Shown piece after piece: positions 44,774 to 54,670 of a DNA stretch of 64,000 nt. Source of the DNA: Natrarchaeobaculum sulfurireducens. Its GTDB lineage: Archaea > Halobacteriota > Halobacteria > Halobacteriales > Natrialbaceae. Under the pieces are notes generated by a model. It had not been told where the DNA came from. It saw only the letters and a program-made list of their open reading frames with translations, and searched no databases. The DNA lies in the NCBI RefSeq assembly GCF_003430825.1, contig NZ_CP024047.1, forward strand, positions 868,001 through 932,000, in the 5' to 3' direction. Every line of letters begins with the position of its first letter. Positions within the stretch are counted from its first letter, which is position 1. Both the position numbers and the translations under genes were made by a program.

Positions 44774-46837
44774 TTACCGGTTCGTCCCGGAGACGAATGG
44801 CAGGCCGTCGTTGACGACGGAGTACTGGCGAGCGGCGATGACACCGAGGACGAGCAGTCCGGCTGCGTCAGTCAACAGTCCGGGGGCGAGCAGCGTGATC
44901 GCCCCGACGAACAACACGGCCCGCTCGAGAAGGGCCATGTCGTCGATGAGGTAGGCCTGCGTCGACGCCGAGAGGGCGATCACCCCGACGATGGCGGTGA
45001 GCACGCTGAAGCCGATGGTCGGCACGTCAGCCATCGTGACGGCACCCGGATCGGCCAGCAGGATGAGTTCGTTCCCGTAGACGAACAGGAAGGGGATGAT
45101 GAACCCGACGACCGCAATGCCGAGGGCCGTGAAGCCAGTCCGCCACGGGTCAGACTCTGCGATCCCGCTGGCGGCGAACACCGCGAGCATGATCGGCGGC
45201 GTGATGGCGCTGATGATCGCGAAGTAGAAGATGAACAGATGGGCGGCGAGTTCGGGCACGCCCAGGTCCATCAGTGCGGGGGCACCGAGTGCGGCGACGA
45301 CGACGTAGGCCGCGGTCGTCGGCAGTCCCATCCCCAGGATAATCGAGGCGATCATCGTCAACACGAGGCCGATAATGAGCACGCCCCCGGAGAGGTTCGC
45401 GACCAGCGAACTGAACGCCAGCCCGAGGCCAGTGAGGGTGACGACGCCGACGACGATCCCCGCCGTGGCACACGCGGCCGCGACGACGAGTGTCATCCGG
45501 ATCCCGCGGTCGAACGCCCGGACGGCGGTGCCAGCGGCGTTCGAGGAGAGTCGCCGTACCGTCTGGGTATCGCCGCCGGTGAGCGCGCTAACGAACTCCC
45601 TGGCCGTCGAGAGCGGGATCGCCACGATGACGGTCAAGACGATCGCGACGAACCCGGCGAGCATCGCGGTGTAGCCCTGGACGAGCAGGGCCACGAGGAC
45701 GATGATCGGGATCGTGAAGTGAAAACCAGTCTTGAGGAGGTGACCCGAATCAGGCAGTTCGGAGGCGGGCCGGCCCTCGAGCCCCTGTTTCTTCGCGCGG
45801 AAGTGGACCGCCATGCCGACACAGAGGAAGTACAGCAGAGCCGGGATGACGGCTGCGGCGATGATGTAGACGTACGGAATGCCGGTCCAGACGGCCATGA
45901 TGAACGCGCCAGCGCCCATCACCGGCGGCATGATTTGGCCACCGCTCGAGGCGGAGGATTCGACGGCTGCGGCATAATGGCTGTCGAAGCCGGTTCGCTT
46001 CATCAGCGGGATGGTGAACGCGCCGGTCGTGGCCGTGTTCGCAACGGCACTGCCGTTCAGGCTGCCCATGAAACCGCTGGCGAGGACGGACGTCTTGGCC
46101 GGTCCGCCTGCGAGCCGTCCAGTGTAGCCGTACGCGAGGTCGATGAACCAGTCGCCGATCCCGGTGACCTCGAGGAACGCCCCGAAGATGATGAACAGGA
46201 CGACGAAGGTCGCGCTCACCCCGAGCGGAATGCCGAAGACGCCCTCGGTCGAGAGATACAGGTGCGAGACCAGCCGCTCGACGCCGTAGCCGCGGTGAGC
46301 GAGCAGCCCCGGCATGTACGGCCCGAGGAAGGCGTAGGCGATAAACGCGATGGAGATAATCGGGAGGACCATCCCGGTCGTCCGACGAGCCATCTCGAGC
46401 ACGATGAGGATCGTAAAGAACCCGAAGACAATGTCGATCGTCGTGGGGTTCCCCGCTCGCGCTGCGAAATCGCCGAACTCGACGGCGTAGGCCAGATAGA
46501 GCACGCTGGGGATCGTGATCCCGATCAGTAGCCAGTCGTACCACGGGACGCCGTCGGAGGCCTCGCCGGTGTGTGCTTCGTACCAGAGGAACACCAGCAC
46601 TGCCATGAATACGAGGTGGATCGGTCGGTGGATGAACGCCCCTGGAACGCCGATCCATGGCGCCGGTGTGACCGTATGATAGATCCCCGCAACGACGGCG
46701 ATACCGATCGCCAGGTACAGTATTCGGCCCGAGAGACGACGTTTTGTCATCCCACTGAAATGGCTTCCACGCGCCGCTCCCTTCGGTTTCTCCTCTAAGT
46801 TGATCTCGAGTTCGTCGTCGGTAGTTGTACTACTCAT
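44774..46837 (-). CDS. TRAP transporter fused permease (TAXI type)
   Basis: A 687-residue integral membrane protein combining the small (DctQ) and large (DctM) TRAP subunits. About 16 or more hydrophobic segments are visible. Typical large-subunit text includes FTIPLMKRTGFDSHYAAAVESSASSGGQIMPPVMGAGAFIMA and ASIILGMGLPTTAAYVV. TRAP systems import organic acids using ion gradients with a binding protein. The partners are the TAXI binding protein and a DUF1850 protein upstream. The operon converges on the CoA-transferase genes. Confidence 0.92.
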   Translation of the reverse strand: MSSTTTDDELEINLEEKPKGAARGSHFSGMTKRRLSGRILYLAIGIAVVAGIYHTVTPAPWIGVPGAFIHRPIHLVFMAVLVFLWYEAHTGEASDGVPWYDWLLIGITIPSVLYLAYAVEFGDFAARAGNPTTIDIVFGFFTILIVLEMARRTTGMVLPIISIAFIAYAFLGPYMPGLLAHRGYGVERLVSHLYLSTEGVFGIPLGVSATFVVLFIIFGAFLEVTGIGDWFIDLAYGYTGRLAGGPAKTSVLASGFMGSLNGSAVANTATTGAFTIPLMKRTGFDSHYAAAVESSASSGGQIMPPVMGAGAFIMAVWTGIPYVYIIAAAVIPALLYFLCVGMAVHFRAKKQGLEGRPASELPDSGHLLKTGFHFTIPIIVLVALLVQGYTAMLAGFVAIVLTVIVAIPLSTAREFVSALTGGDTQTVRRLSSNAAGTAVRAFDRGIRMTLVVAAACATAGIVVGVVTLTGLGLAFSSLVANLSGGVLIIGLVLTMIASIILGMGLPTTAAYVVVAALGAPALMDLGVPELAAHLFIFYFAIISAITPPIMLAVFAASGIAESDPWRTGFTALGIAVVGFIIPFLFVYGNELILLADPGAVTMADVPTIGFSVLTAIVGVIALSASTQAYLIDDMALLERAVLFVGAITLLAPGLLTDAAGLLVLGVIAARQYSVVNDGLPFVSGTNR

Positions 46838-46859
46838 GTGTTTCCGTTTCCGTCGTTAG

Positions 46860-47381
46860 TCACCAACTTCCGACCGCACGGAGTAGCCTGTTGGTGACGC
46901 CATTGCGTTCTGTAGCCGAAATTCGGATCGTCGATCCGGGTTCTGCGTACGAGTCGAGTGCTCGTTTTTCACCGTCGATCACGAGCGACTGCTCGGTCGT
47001 TTCCGCGACGCGGACCGAGAACGATCCCAGCTCGTGGTCGAGTTCGCTCACGGTCATGTTGCCGTCACGGTACGTCTCACGACTGTGCTCGAGTCCAGCC
47101 GCGTGGTAGGCGTAGGCCTCGCGAACTTGTACGATCTCACTGTCTTCGACGGTGTACGTCTCGTGTATTGGTGTCCCCTCGAACGAGTGGACGTACCGAA
47201 TCTCGAACGTCTCTTCCTCTTCGAGGGAGTACACTGCGAGCGTTTCGTCCGTCTCTGCATCAGCGAGCTGGACGGTCGGTACCGTCGGCGACGCGATCAC
47301 TGCACCGAGTAGGAGGGCCACACCGAAGACGATCGACCCACCAACTGCGCGAAAGAGCGTCGACCGACTACAGGCCGGCAT
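46860..47381 (-). CDS. DUF1850 protein of the TRAP transporter
   Basis: A 173-residue DUF1850 protein from ATG 47381 (MPACSRSTLFRAVGG). It has one N-terminal membrane helix (FGVALLLGAVIA) followed by a beta domain with EIRYVHSFEGTPIHETYTVED. DUF1850 genes commonly lie between TAXI binding proteins and fused TRAP permeases, as here. It overlaps the TAXI gene's 3' end by 14 nt. The biochemical role is unknown; it may assist substrate delivery at the membrane face. Confidence 0.8.
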   Translation of the reverse strand: MPACSRSTLFRAVGGSIVFGVALLLGAVIASPTVPTVQLADAETDETLAVYSLEEEETFEIRYVHSFEGTPIHETYTVEDSEIVQVREAYAYHAAGLEHSRETYRDGNMTVSELDHELGSFSVRVAETTEQSLVIDGEKRALDSYAEPGSTIRISATERNGVTNRLLRAVGSW

Positions 47382-48345
47382 CGTCGAAGTACGCTTCCGA
47401 CCCCGGATGAAGATCGATGGGGGAGTCACGTGCTGTCTCTTCGAACTGACCGACGACGTCGTGGATATCGGCCAGTTCGTCGAGGTTCTCGTAGATAATC
47501 TCAGTGATGTCGTAGACCAGTTCCTCGTCGGCGTCTTCGTTGACGATCATCGTGTTCACGACGCCGGGATTGTGAACCTCGTAGTCCTGGTCGGGATAGG
47601 TATCGGGTTCGATGGTTGCTGCTGTGTAGTATGGGAACTCGTCGTCGATCTCGGCCAGGTCGTCTTCAGGGAAGCTGAGCAGACGGATGTCACGCTGGCT
47701 GGCAACTTCTTCGATCGACGAGGTCGGCGGGCCGACACTCCAGAAGCCCGCGTCGATCTGGCCGTCGATCAGCGCGTCCGCGGTCTCGTCGAACGCGAGT
47801 CGCTCTTCGTTGATGTCGTCGTAGCTCAGCCCGTACCACTCGAGCAATTCCTGAGCGATGACTTCCGTTCCGCTGCCCGGTGCGCCGACGCTCACGTCGA
47901 GTCCCTCGAGGTCGGCGAGCGTTTCAACGTCGGAATCTTCGGGAACGACGACCTGCGTGTGATTGACGTAGGCACCGAACATCGACTGGAGTGGCTCGGG
48001 TTCGTCGAAGTCTCCTTCGCCATCGACTGCCAGCAGGACGGAATTACTGAGCGCCAGTGCCATCGTCATGTCACCGCCGCCGACTTCGCGGGCGTTTTCG
48101 ACGCTTGCACCCGTCGACTCGGCCGATGCGTCGACACCGAGATCCTCGTGTTCGTTGAGCAAGTCGGCGATGCCGCCCCCGAGAATGTAGTAAACGCCAC
48201 CGGTCCCCCCAGTCCCGATGGTTACGAAGTTTTCACCCCCATCGCCGAGACAGCCCGCCATCGCTGTCAGTCCACCGGCGGCAGCCGCTCCCGTTGCCTT
48301 CAGAACCGTTCGACGACCGTACTCGCTGCTGTCGCTGTGATCCAT
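47368..48345 (-). CDS. TAXI-family TRAP solute-binding lipoprotein
   Basis: A 325-residue binding protein. The N terminus YGRRTVLKATGAAAAGGLTA followed by MAGC is a Tat signal with lipobox. TAXI-family text includes NFVTIGTGGTGGVYYILGGGIADLLN and VSVGAPGSGTEVIAQELLEWYG. It delivers an organic acid to the fused TRAP permease. The opposite-strand acyl-CoA operon suggests the substrate may be glutarate or a related acid, which is inference. Confidence 0.92.
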   Translation of the reverse strand: MDHSDSSEYGRRTVLKATGAAAAGGLTAMAGCLGDGGENFVTIGTGGTGGVYYILGGGIADLLNEHEDLGVDASAESTGASVENAREVGGGDMTMALALSNSVLLAVDGEGDFDEPEPLQSMFGAYVNHTQVVVPEDSDVETLADLEGLDVSVGAPGSGTEVIAQELLEWYGLSYDDINEERLAFDETADALIDGQIDAGFWSVGPPTSSIEEVASQRDIRLLSFPEDDLAEIDDEFPYYTAATIEPDTYPDQDYEVHNPGVVNTMIVNEDADEELVYDITEIIYENLDELADIHDVVGQFEETARDSPIDLHPGSEAYFDDAGL

Positions 48346-49343
48346 GTGATTAATAGGCGAGTTTCTGGGTAGATAAACTTTACTGAGTGGTAGTCTATCA
48401 CGATTTACTATAGTTCTTCAGTCTGGCGACCTCGTTTCGGTCAGTGCAACCGGTGGCACCATACGGCTCGCTGTACGTCAGCCTCGACGCTACCGGGACC
48501 GAACTGCGGTTGCGTCAGTACCTCGTACAGAAAGTCCGGCCTCGCTGCAGACCAGGACGCTCGAGCCGAGTGCTTTCCCTAAGTTCGAGCGGTATACCGT
48601 CGCTGTGTTCTGCGTTTCGAGTTGTACGACGAACCTGAGATCACGTGACAGGACGGGACACAACCACACTGTGAGTGAAACCGACCTCTCCAACGGGTGG
48701 ACCATCGCGCTTGCGATTGGACCGACGACCGGCGGTAATTAGATGTCCGACATTTGTTTCTGGTGAGGACGTGCACCGGATCGTACCCTACAGAATAATG
48801 TCAAACAGTACAGTTTACAATACTGCCCATTCTGCTATATTGCCAGAGAAATGATTACTAGTGACGGCTCGGGAGAGGAGCCGGATGCGTTGTCGATCGT
48901 GAAGCTGGTCACTGGTCCAATGGTGGGTAGTCGCGTCTTCGTTACTTGCAAATTCGGAACACAACGTCGCTTCCTGGGAACTGAGACTGGCGTCGAAAGC
49001 GGCTCCCTCGAGTGCTTTCGAGGTAATCCAGAGTACGCTATACCTTCCTGATTCTCCCTAAAATACCAGTTGAAAATTATTATCAATAAAAATTAAAACC
49101 CCAAATTATACGATGTGGTTTATTAGGACTGTTTCTGGCTGCTGATCAGATGCTTTGGTATCTTTCAACAGCTACCCTGGTACTGAAGCGAGTCGATGCG
49201 CTGCTCGGCGGGTATCGTCGTCCGGGACCGCTCCGTCTCGTCGAGAACTACCGATTACGTTCGACATCTCGGCGTTTCACGTCCGGTGCGTTTCAGGTCA
49301 ACTTCTTTTGGGTTGGCCCAAGTAGTGTCGCACTGACATCACT
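48346..49343. other. Long intergenic region, no gene recognised
   Basis: About 1 kb without a convincing coding sequence. It includes a short hairpin CGGCTC/GAGCCG at about 48866-48884 and a strongly AT-rich block at 49070-49110. ORFs of 60-95 codons occur on both strands, but their composition does not resemble the neighbouring genes. Confidence 0.4.
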
Positions 49344-49676
49344 ATGGCCGAACGGACGAGCGACCTCACATCGGCGGCCGTACCGCTTCAGGTTGACTTC
49401 ACGATCGGAATCGCTGCTCTTGTCACCATCGCAATGACCGTTTTCGCACTCGTGTTGTTGTATCTCGCGTTCGGACCACACAACCGCCAGCTCGAGGCTG
49501 CCGTGACTTCGAACGGTTCGTCCCAGGTGGATCGCGACGAAACCGAACTCGAGCACGCCGAGTCACGATCCGACGACGTGGAACTCGAGACCGGTTCGGA
49601 CGACGGCGTCGGCCTCGAAAGCGATGCGAGCACGAGTCCAGGCGACGGCGACTCAAAATCGCTCGAGGAGAGATAA
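49344..49676 (+). CDS. Single-pass membrane protein, unknown function
   Basis: A 110-residue protein with one membrane helix (about 21-44, IGIAALVTIAMTVFALVLLY) and an acidic, Ser/Asp-rich cytoplasmic tail (about 55-110). The tail is low-complexity and probably disordered. No function can be assigned. It is convergent with the next gene. Confidence 0.6.
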   Translation: MAERTSDLTSAAVPLQVDFTIGIAALVTIAMTVFALVLLYLAFGPHNRQLEAAVTSNGSSQVDRDETELEHAESRSDDVELETGSDDGVGLESDASTSPGDGDSKSLEER

Positions 49677-49697
49677 CCGGCGTCGGTTCCACGGCCG

Positions 49698-50303
49698 TCA
49701 GTACTGCTCGAAGTGGTCGGGTGGTTCGTCGATACCGCCGAGGTCTATGATCTGCTCCATCGTTTCTGCGTCTCGGGCCCGGTCTCGCGTGGAGGGGTAC
49801 TCACGCTGATGTTCGATCTCGATCGTCGTGTGGCGTGTTGCGTCGTCGTAGGACGACCCGAGGGCGATCAGGAAGCCAGTCATCGCGGTTACGAGTGCGA
49901 TGCTCCCGATTGCGACGACGCCGATCGAGGCGAGTTCGCTCGGAAGGACCTGCCCGGCGGTCAAGAGCGAGACCGCCGTGACGGCCGCGATTAGCGTGAT
50001 GAGTCGGGCCAGTCGGCCGGTGTCGAGCCCGTGGAATCGCTTTTCGCCGGTCGTATCGCGCAACACACCCAACACGCCGTCGTAGGTATCGTCGGTTCTC
50101 GCGTTCCCCAGCGAGTGGATCGACTGGGAGACCCAGACGCCCGCGGTGAAGTTGAGCAACGCGATGAACGAGACGAGCCCGAGTTGGCCGTCGACGAACA
50201 GCCCTGCGGCGATCGCTCCGGTGAACGAAACCGCCATGAGTGCGTGTGTCACGAGCGAGCGGATTCCGAAGCTGTCTAGCTGGTCTACGTGTCCAATGGA
50301 CAT
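49698..50303 (-). CDS. Four-helix membrane protein, unknown function
   Basis: A protein of 201 residues from ATG 50303 (206 from 50318). Four hydrophobic segments appear in pairs (LVTHALMAVSFTGAIAAGLF, LVSFIALLNFTAGVWVS, a third near residues 105-125 and a fourth near 130-150), followed by a charged C terminus with HQREYPSTRDRARDAETMEQI. The family was not recognised. It lies divergent from pelA across about 100 nt. Confidence 0.65.
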   Translation of the reverse strand: MSIGHVDQLDSFGIRSLVTHALMAVSFTGAIAAGLFVDGQLGLVSFIALLNFTAGVWVSQSIHSLGNARTDDTYDGVLGVLRDTTGEKRFHGLDTGRLARLITLIAAVTAVSLLTAGQVLPSELASIGVVAIGSIALVTAMTGFLIALGSSYDDATRHTTIEIEHQREYPSTRDRARDAETMEQIIDLGGIDEPPDHFEQY

Positions 50304-50416
50304 GCTAGTGGTAGACACTCAATGGGGAAACACCACGTCCCTACCAGTGCAGAACGCGACGAGCGTCGGCCGAATCGATCGCAGCCCACTTACCCCCGCC
50401 GCGAGAACGAACGGTC

Positions 50417-51484
50417 ATGCAGATCAAAGACCGGGAACAACTCGAGGGCGGTCGCGAACGGGTGACCGTCGTCCCCGAGAGCGTCGACGATCTCTGGCAC
50501 CTCCAGTACGTCCTCGAGCCCGGCGACCGCGTCGCGGGTGATACGACCCGCCGCATCCAGCGAAACGACGACCAGATGCGCGATACGGGCGGTGAGCGCG
50601 AGCACATGTGGGTCGCGATCGCCGTCGACGACGTCGAGTTTCACAAGTTCGCCAACCGGCTGCGCGTCGGTGGCGAGATCGTCGCTTGCTCACGCGAGGA
50701 TCAACTCGGCTTTCACCACACGTTGAACGTCGAAGCGCGCGACGAGTTATCAATCGACAAGTGGTTCAAACCGGACCAGGAAGCCCGCTTAGAGGAAGCC
50801 GAACAGGCCACCGAAAACCCCGACGTCGCCATCGCCACCGTCGAAGAGGGACAGGCACACGTCCACACCGTCGCCCAGTACGGCACCGAAGAGCGGGCGA
50901 CGATCACGGGGACGACCGGCAAAGGCGAGTACGCTCGCGGGCGCGACGAACTGTTTTTGGAACTGGGGACAGTCCTCAGACGCCAGGACGCCGACGCGAT
51001 CATCCTCGCCGGTCCTGGCTTTACGAAACAGGACGCCTACAAGTCTCTCGAGCAGAACGAACCCGAGGTCGCCGAGCAGGTGACGATGGTCGACACGGCC
51101 AGCGTCGGCGACCGGGGCGTCCACGAGGTCCTGAAACGCGGCGCCGTCGCCGACGTCCAGCAAGAGACGCGAATCGAAAGCGAAGCCGAGTACATAGACG
51201 AACTGACCCGGCGAATCGCCCAGGGTGCAAAGGCCGCTTACGGCCCCGAAGAAGTCGAGAAAGCCGCCGAGTACGGGGCGATCGAACACCTGTTGATCCT
51301 CGACGACCGCCTGCGCAAAGAACGCGGCCCCGAGGGCGAGTGGGCGATCGACGTCGACGACATCGTCCGAACTGCGGAACAAAAGGGCGGCGAGGTGACC
51401 GTCTTCTCGAGCGAGTTCCCACCCGGTCAGCAGCTTTCGAACCTCGGTGGTATCGCCGCGCTGTTACGCTATCGACTCGAATGA
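50417..51484 (+). CDS. pelA: Pelota-type mRNA surveillance protein
   Basis: A 355-residue archaeal Pelota. It begins [21 protein letters not shown] with the Sm-like N-terminal domain (about 1-125; IRRNDDQM-like strand and [24 protein letters not shown]). The central domain and the eRF1-like third domain follow ([44 protein letters not shown]). It lacks the GGQ motif of release factors, as expected for Pelota, which rescues stalled ribosomes with an EF1A-like partner. Confidence 0.95.
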   Translation: MQIKDREQLEGGRERVTVVPESVDDLWHLQYVLEPGDRVAGDTTRRIQRNDDQMRDTGGEREHMWVAIAVDDVEFHKFANRLRVGGEIVACSREDQLGFHHTLNVEARDELSIDKWFKPDQEARLEEAEQATENPDVAIATVEEGQAHVHTVAQYGTEERATITGTTGKGEYARGRDELFLELGTVLRRQDADAIILAGPGFTKQDAYKSLEQNEPEVAEQVTMVDTASVGDRGVHEVLKRGAVADVQQETRIESEAEYIDELTRRIAQGAKAAYGPEEVEKAAEYGAIEHLLILDDRLRKERGPEGEWAIDVDDIVRTAEQKGGEVTVFSSEFPPGQQLSNLGGIAALLRYRLE

Positions 51485-51539
51485 GGGCGTGACGACGTCA
51501 CACAAAACCTATTACTCTTTCGCGATCTTGGATTCGAGT

Positions 51540-52064
51540 ATGTTCGGTGGACCGTCGTGTCCCAACTGCGGGAATCGACTGCTAGTACGGAAGGTACGAA
51601 CCGGACGGTTCCACCGCGGGCACACACTGGTGAAATACGACTTTCACCGTTGTTACCGGTGTCTCACCACGTTCAGTCCGGACGAATCGCCTGCGGACGC
51701 AGCGGCGACGGCGACCCCCGCTCCCTCGAACGCGACCGACGCCACGAGCGGGGTTCTGCGGGACGTAGACCTCGAGCTCGAAGACGAGGGCGCGAAAACC
51801 CGCGTCGAGTCGTTCGTCCTCGAACTCGAGAACGTCACGCCCGACCCTCTGACCGTCGATCGGGTCGTGCTCGCGTTCGACGACGGCGAGGAGACGACCG
51901 CCCCCATCGAGCCGGTCCCGCTCGACCCCGGCGAGACGGCGTCGCTCGAGGTCCGACGAAGCTGGATTCATCGGGACCAACACGCCGTGACGATCGACGT
52001 TCGTGCCGACGGCGAGGTGGCCGGACGCGACGAACTCGACCTCGAGGAGTATCGAACGGCCTAA
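51540..52064 (+). CDS. Zinc-ribbon protein with a beta-sandwich C terminus
   Basis: A 174-residue protein starting MFGGPSCPNCGNRLLV. The N-terminal zinc ribbon has CPNC and CYRC (residues about 7-42). A Pro/Ala/Asp/Thr linker follows, and the C-terminal about 90 residues show alternating beta patterns (ESFVLELENVTPDPLTVDRVVLAFDD, then ETASLEVRRSWIHRD) of a CARDB/Ig-like fold. The role is unknown. Start 51540 is preferred because the ribbon begins there. Confidence 0.75.
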   Translation: MFGGPSCPNCGNRLLVRKVRTGRFHRGHTLVKYDFHRCYRCLTTFSPDESPADAAATATPAPSNATDATSGVLRDVDLELEDEGAKTRVESFVLELENVTPDPLTVDRVVLAFDDGEETTAPIEPVPLDPGETASLEVRRSWIHRDQHAVTIDVRADGEVAGRDELDLEEYRTA

Positions 52065-52306
52065 CCGCGCATCTCCGCGTCGATCGCCGTCCGGATGACG
52101 CGAGCAACGCCGAGCATCGCAACGAAGATCCCTGCGAACGTGAGCGCGGCGAAGAGAAAGATCCCGATGATGAGCGCGCCGGCGTTCCCGAACGCGAACA
52201 GCTCCGTGATGACGAACCGGTAGCTCAGGAAGACGAGCAAGAATCCAGCCGCGACGTAGATCGACGCACGCCAGTACGCACCGTACTCTTCGGGCGACAG
52301 TTCCAT
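52061..52306 (-). CDS. Small two-helix membrane protein
   Basis: An 81-residue protein from ATG 52306 (MELSPEEYGAYWRASIYVAAG). It has two hydrophobic segments (IYVAAGFLLVFLSYRFVIT and LIIGIFLFAALTFAGIFVAM). The 3' end overlaps the zinc-ribbon gene stop by 4 nt on the other strand. The promoter side faces truA. Function unknown. Confidence 0.65.
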   Translation of the reverse strand: MELSPEEYGAYWRASIYVAAGFLLVFLSYRFVITELFAFGNAGALIIGIFLFAALTFAGIFVAMLGVARVIRTAIDAEMRG

Positions 52307-52418
52307 GCCTCGAGATATCTCCGCCGTCGTATAAGCGCTAGCGAAGCGTCCCGTCAGATGCCCGCTGTCGCCCTCGTCCGATCCTCGCTGTCGCCTCCGT
52401 CCGGGCACCCCGTCGGAG

Positions 52419-53270
52419 TTATCGCCCGCGGCTCATTCCATCTGCAATCTGCCCTGCGACGCGTGCGCCAGTTCGTCGCTCGACGGTTTTCGCGTCGAAC
52501 ACCGCTCGAGCGCTCGCCGCCGCGTCGGGGTCGACTGTAAACTCGAGGTCCGGATACTCGACGTGGGTCAACACGAGTGGTTCCGGTGGCGCGGGGGCGA
52601 TTCCCTCGTGGCCGGGCAGCGGTTCGGGGGCGAGAACACGGTCGACTTTCTCGAGTGGCTCCTTGCCAGCGCCGATATCGTGGGCGAGCGAGACGAGGCG
52701 ACGGACGAGTTCGCGGGCGAAGCCGGAGGCAGTGACAGTCACGAGGAGGTACTCGCCGTCGCGGCGGACCTCGACGGTCGGAGAGCGCCCGGTGTTGTAG
52801 TCGTCGGGGGTCAGGTTGTGGAAGTCGTGGGGACCAGAGAGGGCCTCGCAGGCGGCGCGATACCGCTCGTCGTCGACGACCTGTGATTCGCCCGGGAGCC
52901 GAGCGGTAGTTTGTGGGGCGTACAGGTGGTAGACGTACTCGCGACGACTCGCGCCGTGGGTTGCGTGAAAGTCCTCGGGGGCGTCGGCGACAGCCCAGGC
53001 ACGGACGTCAGCCGGGAGCTCGGCGTTGAACGCTCTCGGGGTGAGCCAGTCAGGCGTCTCGAAGGCGACCGTCTGGGCGAGCGCGGAGACGCCCGCGTCG
53101 GTCCGCCCGGCGGCGGCGTACCCCTCGGGTTTGTCCGCGTCGGGCGCCAAGACCTCGAGCGCGCGCAGCGCGTCGAAGAGCATGTCCTCGACGGTGTCGA
53201 CGTCGGGCTGGCGCTGGAAGCCGTAATAGCCGGTGCCGTCGTAGGCGATCCGGAACGCGCGGGTCGGCAT
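52419..53270 (-). CDS. truA: tRNA pseudouridine synthase A
   Basis: A 283-residue TruA-family enzyme that converts uridines 38-40 of the tRNA anticodon stem-loop to pseudouridine. The catalytic Asp is in AAGRTDAGVSALAQTVAFET. Other family segments are RIAYDGTGYYGFQRQPDVDTVED at the start and HATHGASRREYVYHLY, DFHNLTPDD. Length is within the archaeal range. Confidence 0.93.
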   Translation of the reverse strand: MPTRAFRIAYDGTGYYGFQRQPDVDTVEDMLFDALRALEVLAPDADKPEGYAAAGRTDAGVSALAQTVAFETPDWLTPRAFNAELPADVRAWAVADAPEDFHATHGASRREYVYHLYAPQTTARLPGESQVVDDERYRAACEALSGPHDFHNLTPDDYNTGRSPTVEVRRDGEYLLVTVTASGFARELVRRLVSLAHDIGAGKEPLEKVDRVLAPEPLPGHEGIAPAPPEPLVLTHVEYPDLEFTVDPDAAASARAVFDAKTVERRTGARVAGQIADGMSRGR

Positions 53271-53331
53271 CGGTTCGATCGAGGTATGCCAGCGTGTTAG
53301 GGGCGTCGACCTGCGTGCGTCGTGTGACGGG

Positions 53332-53628
53332 CTACAGGCCGTCGTCTCGGTCGAGGCCGGTAATCCAGCTCAACGCAGCTATCGCCTGCGGGAAGTCGAC
53401 CGTCGGGAGCGAGAGGACGGCGACCTGTTCGAGGGCGTTGGGCTTGACCCCCTCCTCGAGGCCGCGTCGGACGTGAGCGTGGACGGCCCCTTCTGACTGG
53501 GCGACGACGGCGAGCCCGAGTTTGACGAGCCGTTTCGTCTCGTCGTCGATCGGACCGGCGTCGGCACAGGCCTCACCGAGGTCGGTGTAGGACTCCCAGA
53601 CGTCGGAATACGCCGAGGAGGATGTCAT
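53332..53628 (-). CDS. Carboxymuconolactone decarboxylase-family protein
   Basis: A 98-residue AhpD-like helical protein. Typical text is DDETKRLVKLGLAVVAQSEGAVHAHVRRGLEEGVKPNALEQVAVLS. In redox-active AhpD members a CxxC stands where this protein has SEGAVHAH, so peroxidase-partner activity through a CxxC disulfide is unlikely. The C terminus ends in a helix. Substrate unknown. Divergent from the nucleoside hydrolase gene. Confidence 0.8.
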   Translation of the reverse strand: MTSSSAYSDVWESYTDLGEACADAGPIDDETKRLVKLGLAVVAQSEGAVHAHVRRGLEEGVKPNALEQVAVLSLPTVDFPQAIAALSWITGLDRDDGL

Positions 53629-53666
53629 CCGGCTCTTTATGCGTCGGCGACGACGACGAACGGGAC

Positions 53667-54626
53667 ATGACCCGTCCAGTGTTGATCGACACCGACCCTG
53701 GCTGTGACGACGCGCTTGCGATCTTGCTCGCCCTCGAGCATCCCGACCTCGAGGTGGTCGGCATGTCGACGGTCCACGGTAACGCGCCCGTCGACGCGAC
53801 GACCGAGAACGCCCGCGCCATCCTCGAGTTGCTCGAGCGGACGGATGTGCCCGTCGCCCGTGGGGCCGATCGGCCGCTGCTGGTCGACCTCGAGACGGCC
53901 GAACATATCCACGGCGAGGGCGGGATCAAAGGCGACTTACCGAAGCCGGGTCCGGCAACGCGACCGGTCGACGTCCACGGCGCGCGGTTCATGGTCGAAC
54001 AGGCCAGAGTACACGCGGGCGACCTCGTCCTCGCGGCGATCGGCCCGCTGACGAACGTGGCACTCGCGCTCGCGATCGAACCCGATCTCCCGGACCTGCT
54101 CGACGAACTCGTCGTCATGGGCGGGGCCGCGTTCACCCGCGGGAACGTGACGCCACTGGCGGAGGCGAACTTTCACTCCGATCCGCACGCGGCCCGACGA
54201 GTCGTCCGGGACTGCTCGCCGACGGTCGTCGGTCTCGACGTCACCCGGGAGGCAACCCTGCCGCCGAGCCGACTCGAGACTCTCGAGGCCGACGGCCCGC
54301 TGGGTCGGTCCGTCCGCGAGTGGCTCACTTACTACGAGGCCGAGTATCTCGATCGATACGACATCGAGTCGGCCGCAATTCACGACGCCCTCGTCCTCGC
54401 GGCGGTCGCCGACGAGGAGATGCTCGAAACCGAACCCTACTCGATGGAGGTCGGCGCGGACGACGGCCTCGCTCGCGGTGCACTGGTCTGTGACGTTGAG
54501 GGTGTAACGGGCGCGGAGCCGAACGGACGCATCGCCGTCGACGCTGACTACGACCGCTTTCGAGACCTCCTCGGTACAACGCTGGAGCGACGACTCGAGC
54601 GAACGGACGGTTGCGTCTCTGACTGA
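53667..54626 (+). CDS. Inosine-uridine-preferring nucleoside hydrolase
   Basis: A 319-residue nucleoside N-ribohydrolase. The Ca-binding start is VLIDTDPGCDDALAILLA. Mid-protein text LAAIGPLTNVALALAIEPDL and VVMGGAAFTRGNVTPLAEANFHSDPHAA is typical, and a late Asp/His region is YDIESAAIHDALVLA. It releases ribose from purine or pyrimidine nucleosides. A ribokinase gene lies about 0.9 kb downstream on the other strand and could phosphorylate that ribose. Confidence 0.9.
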   Translation: MTRPVLIDTDPGCDDALAILLALEHPDLEVVGMSTVHGNAPVDATTENARAILELLERTDVPVARGADRPLLVDLETAEHIHGEGGIKGDLPKPGPATRPVDVHGARFMVEQARVHAGDLVLAAIGPLTNVALALAIEPDLPDLLDELVVMGGAAFTRGNVTPLAEANFHSDPHAARRVVRDCSPTVVGLDVTREATLPPSRLETLEADGPLGRSVREWLTYYEAEYLDRYDIESAAIHDALVLAAVADEEMLETEPYSMEVGADDGLARGALVCDVEGVTGAEPNGRIAVDADYDRFRDLLGTTLERRLERTDGCVSD

Positions 54627-54670
54627 CCGAGTCGGCCCGAAGAACGGACGACTCGATGTGAATTCGGCGT

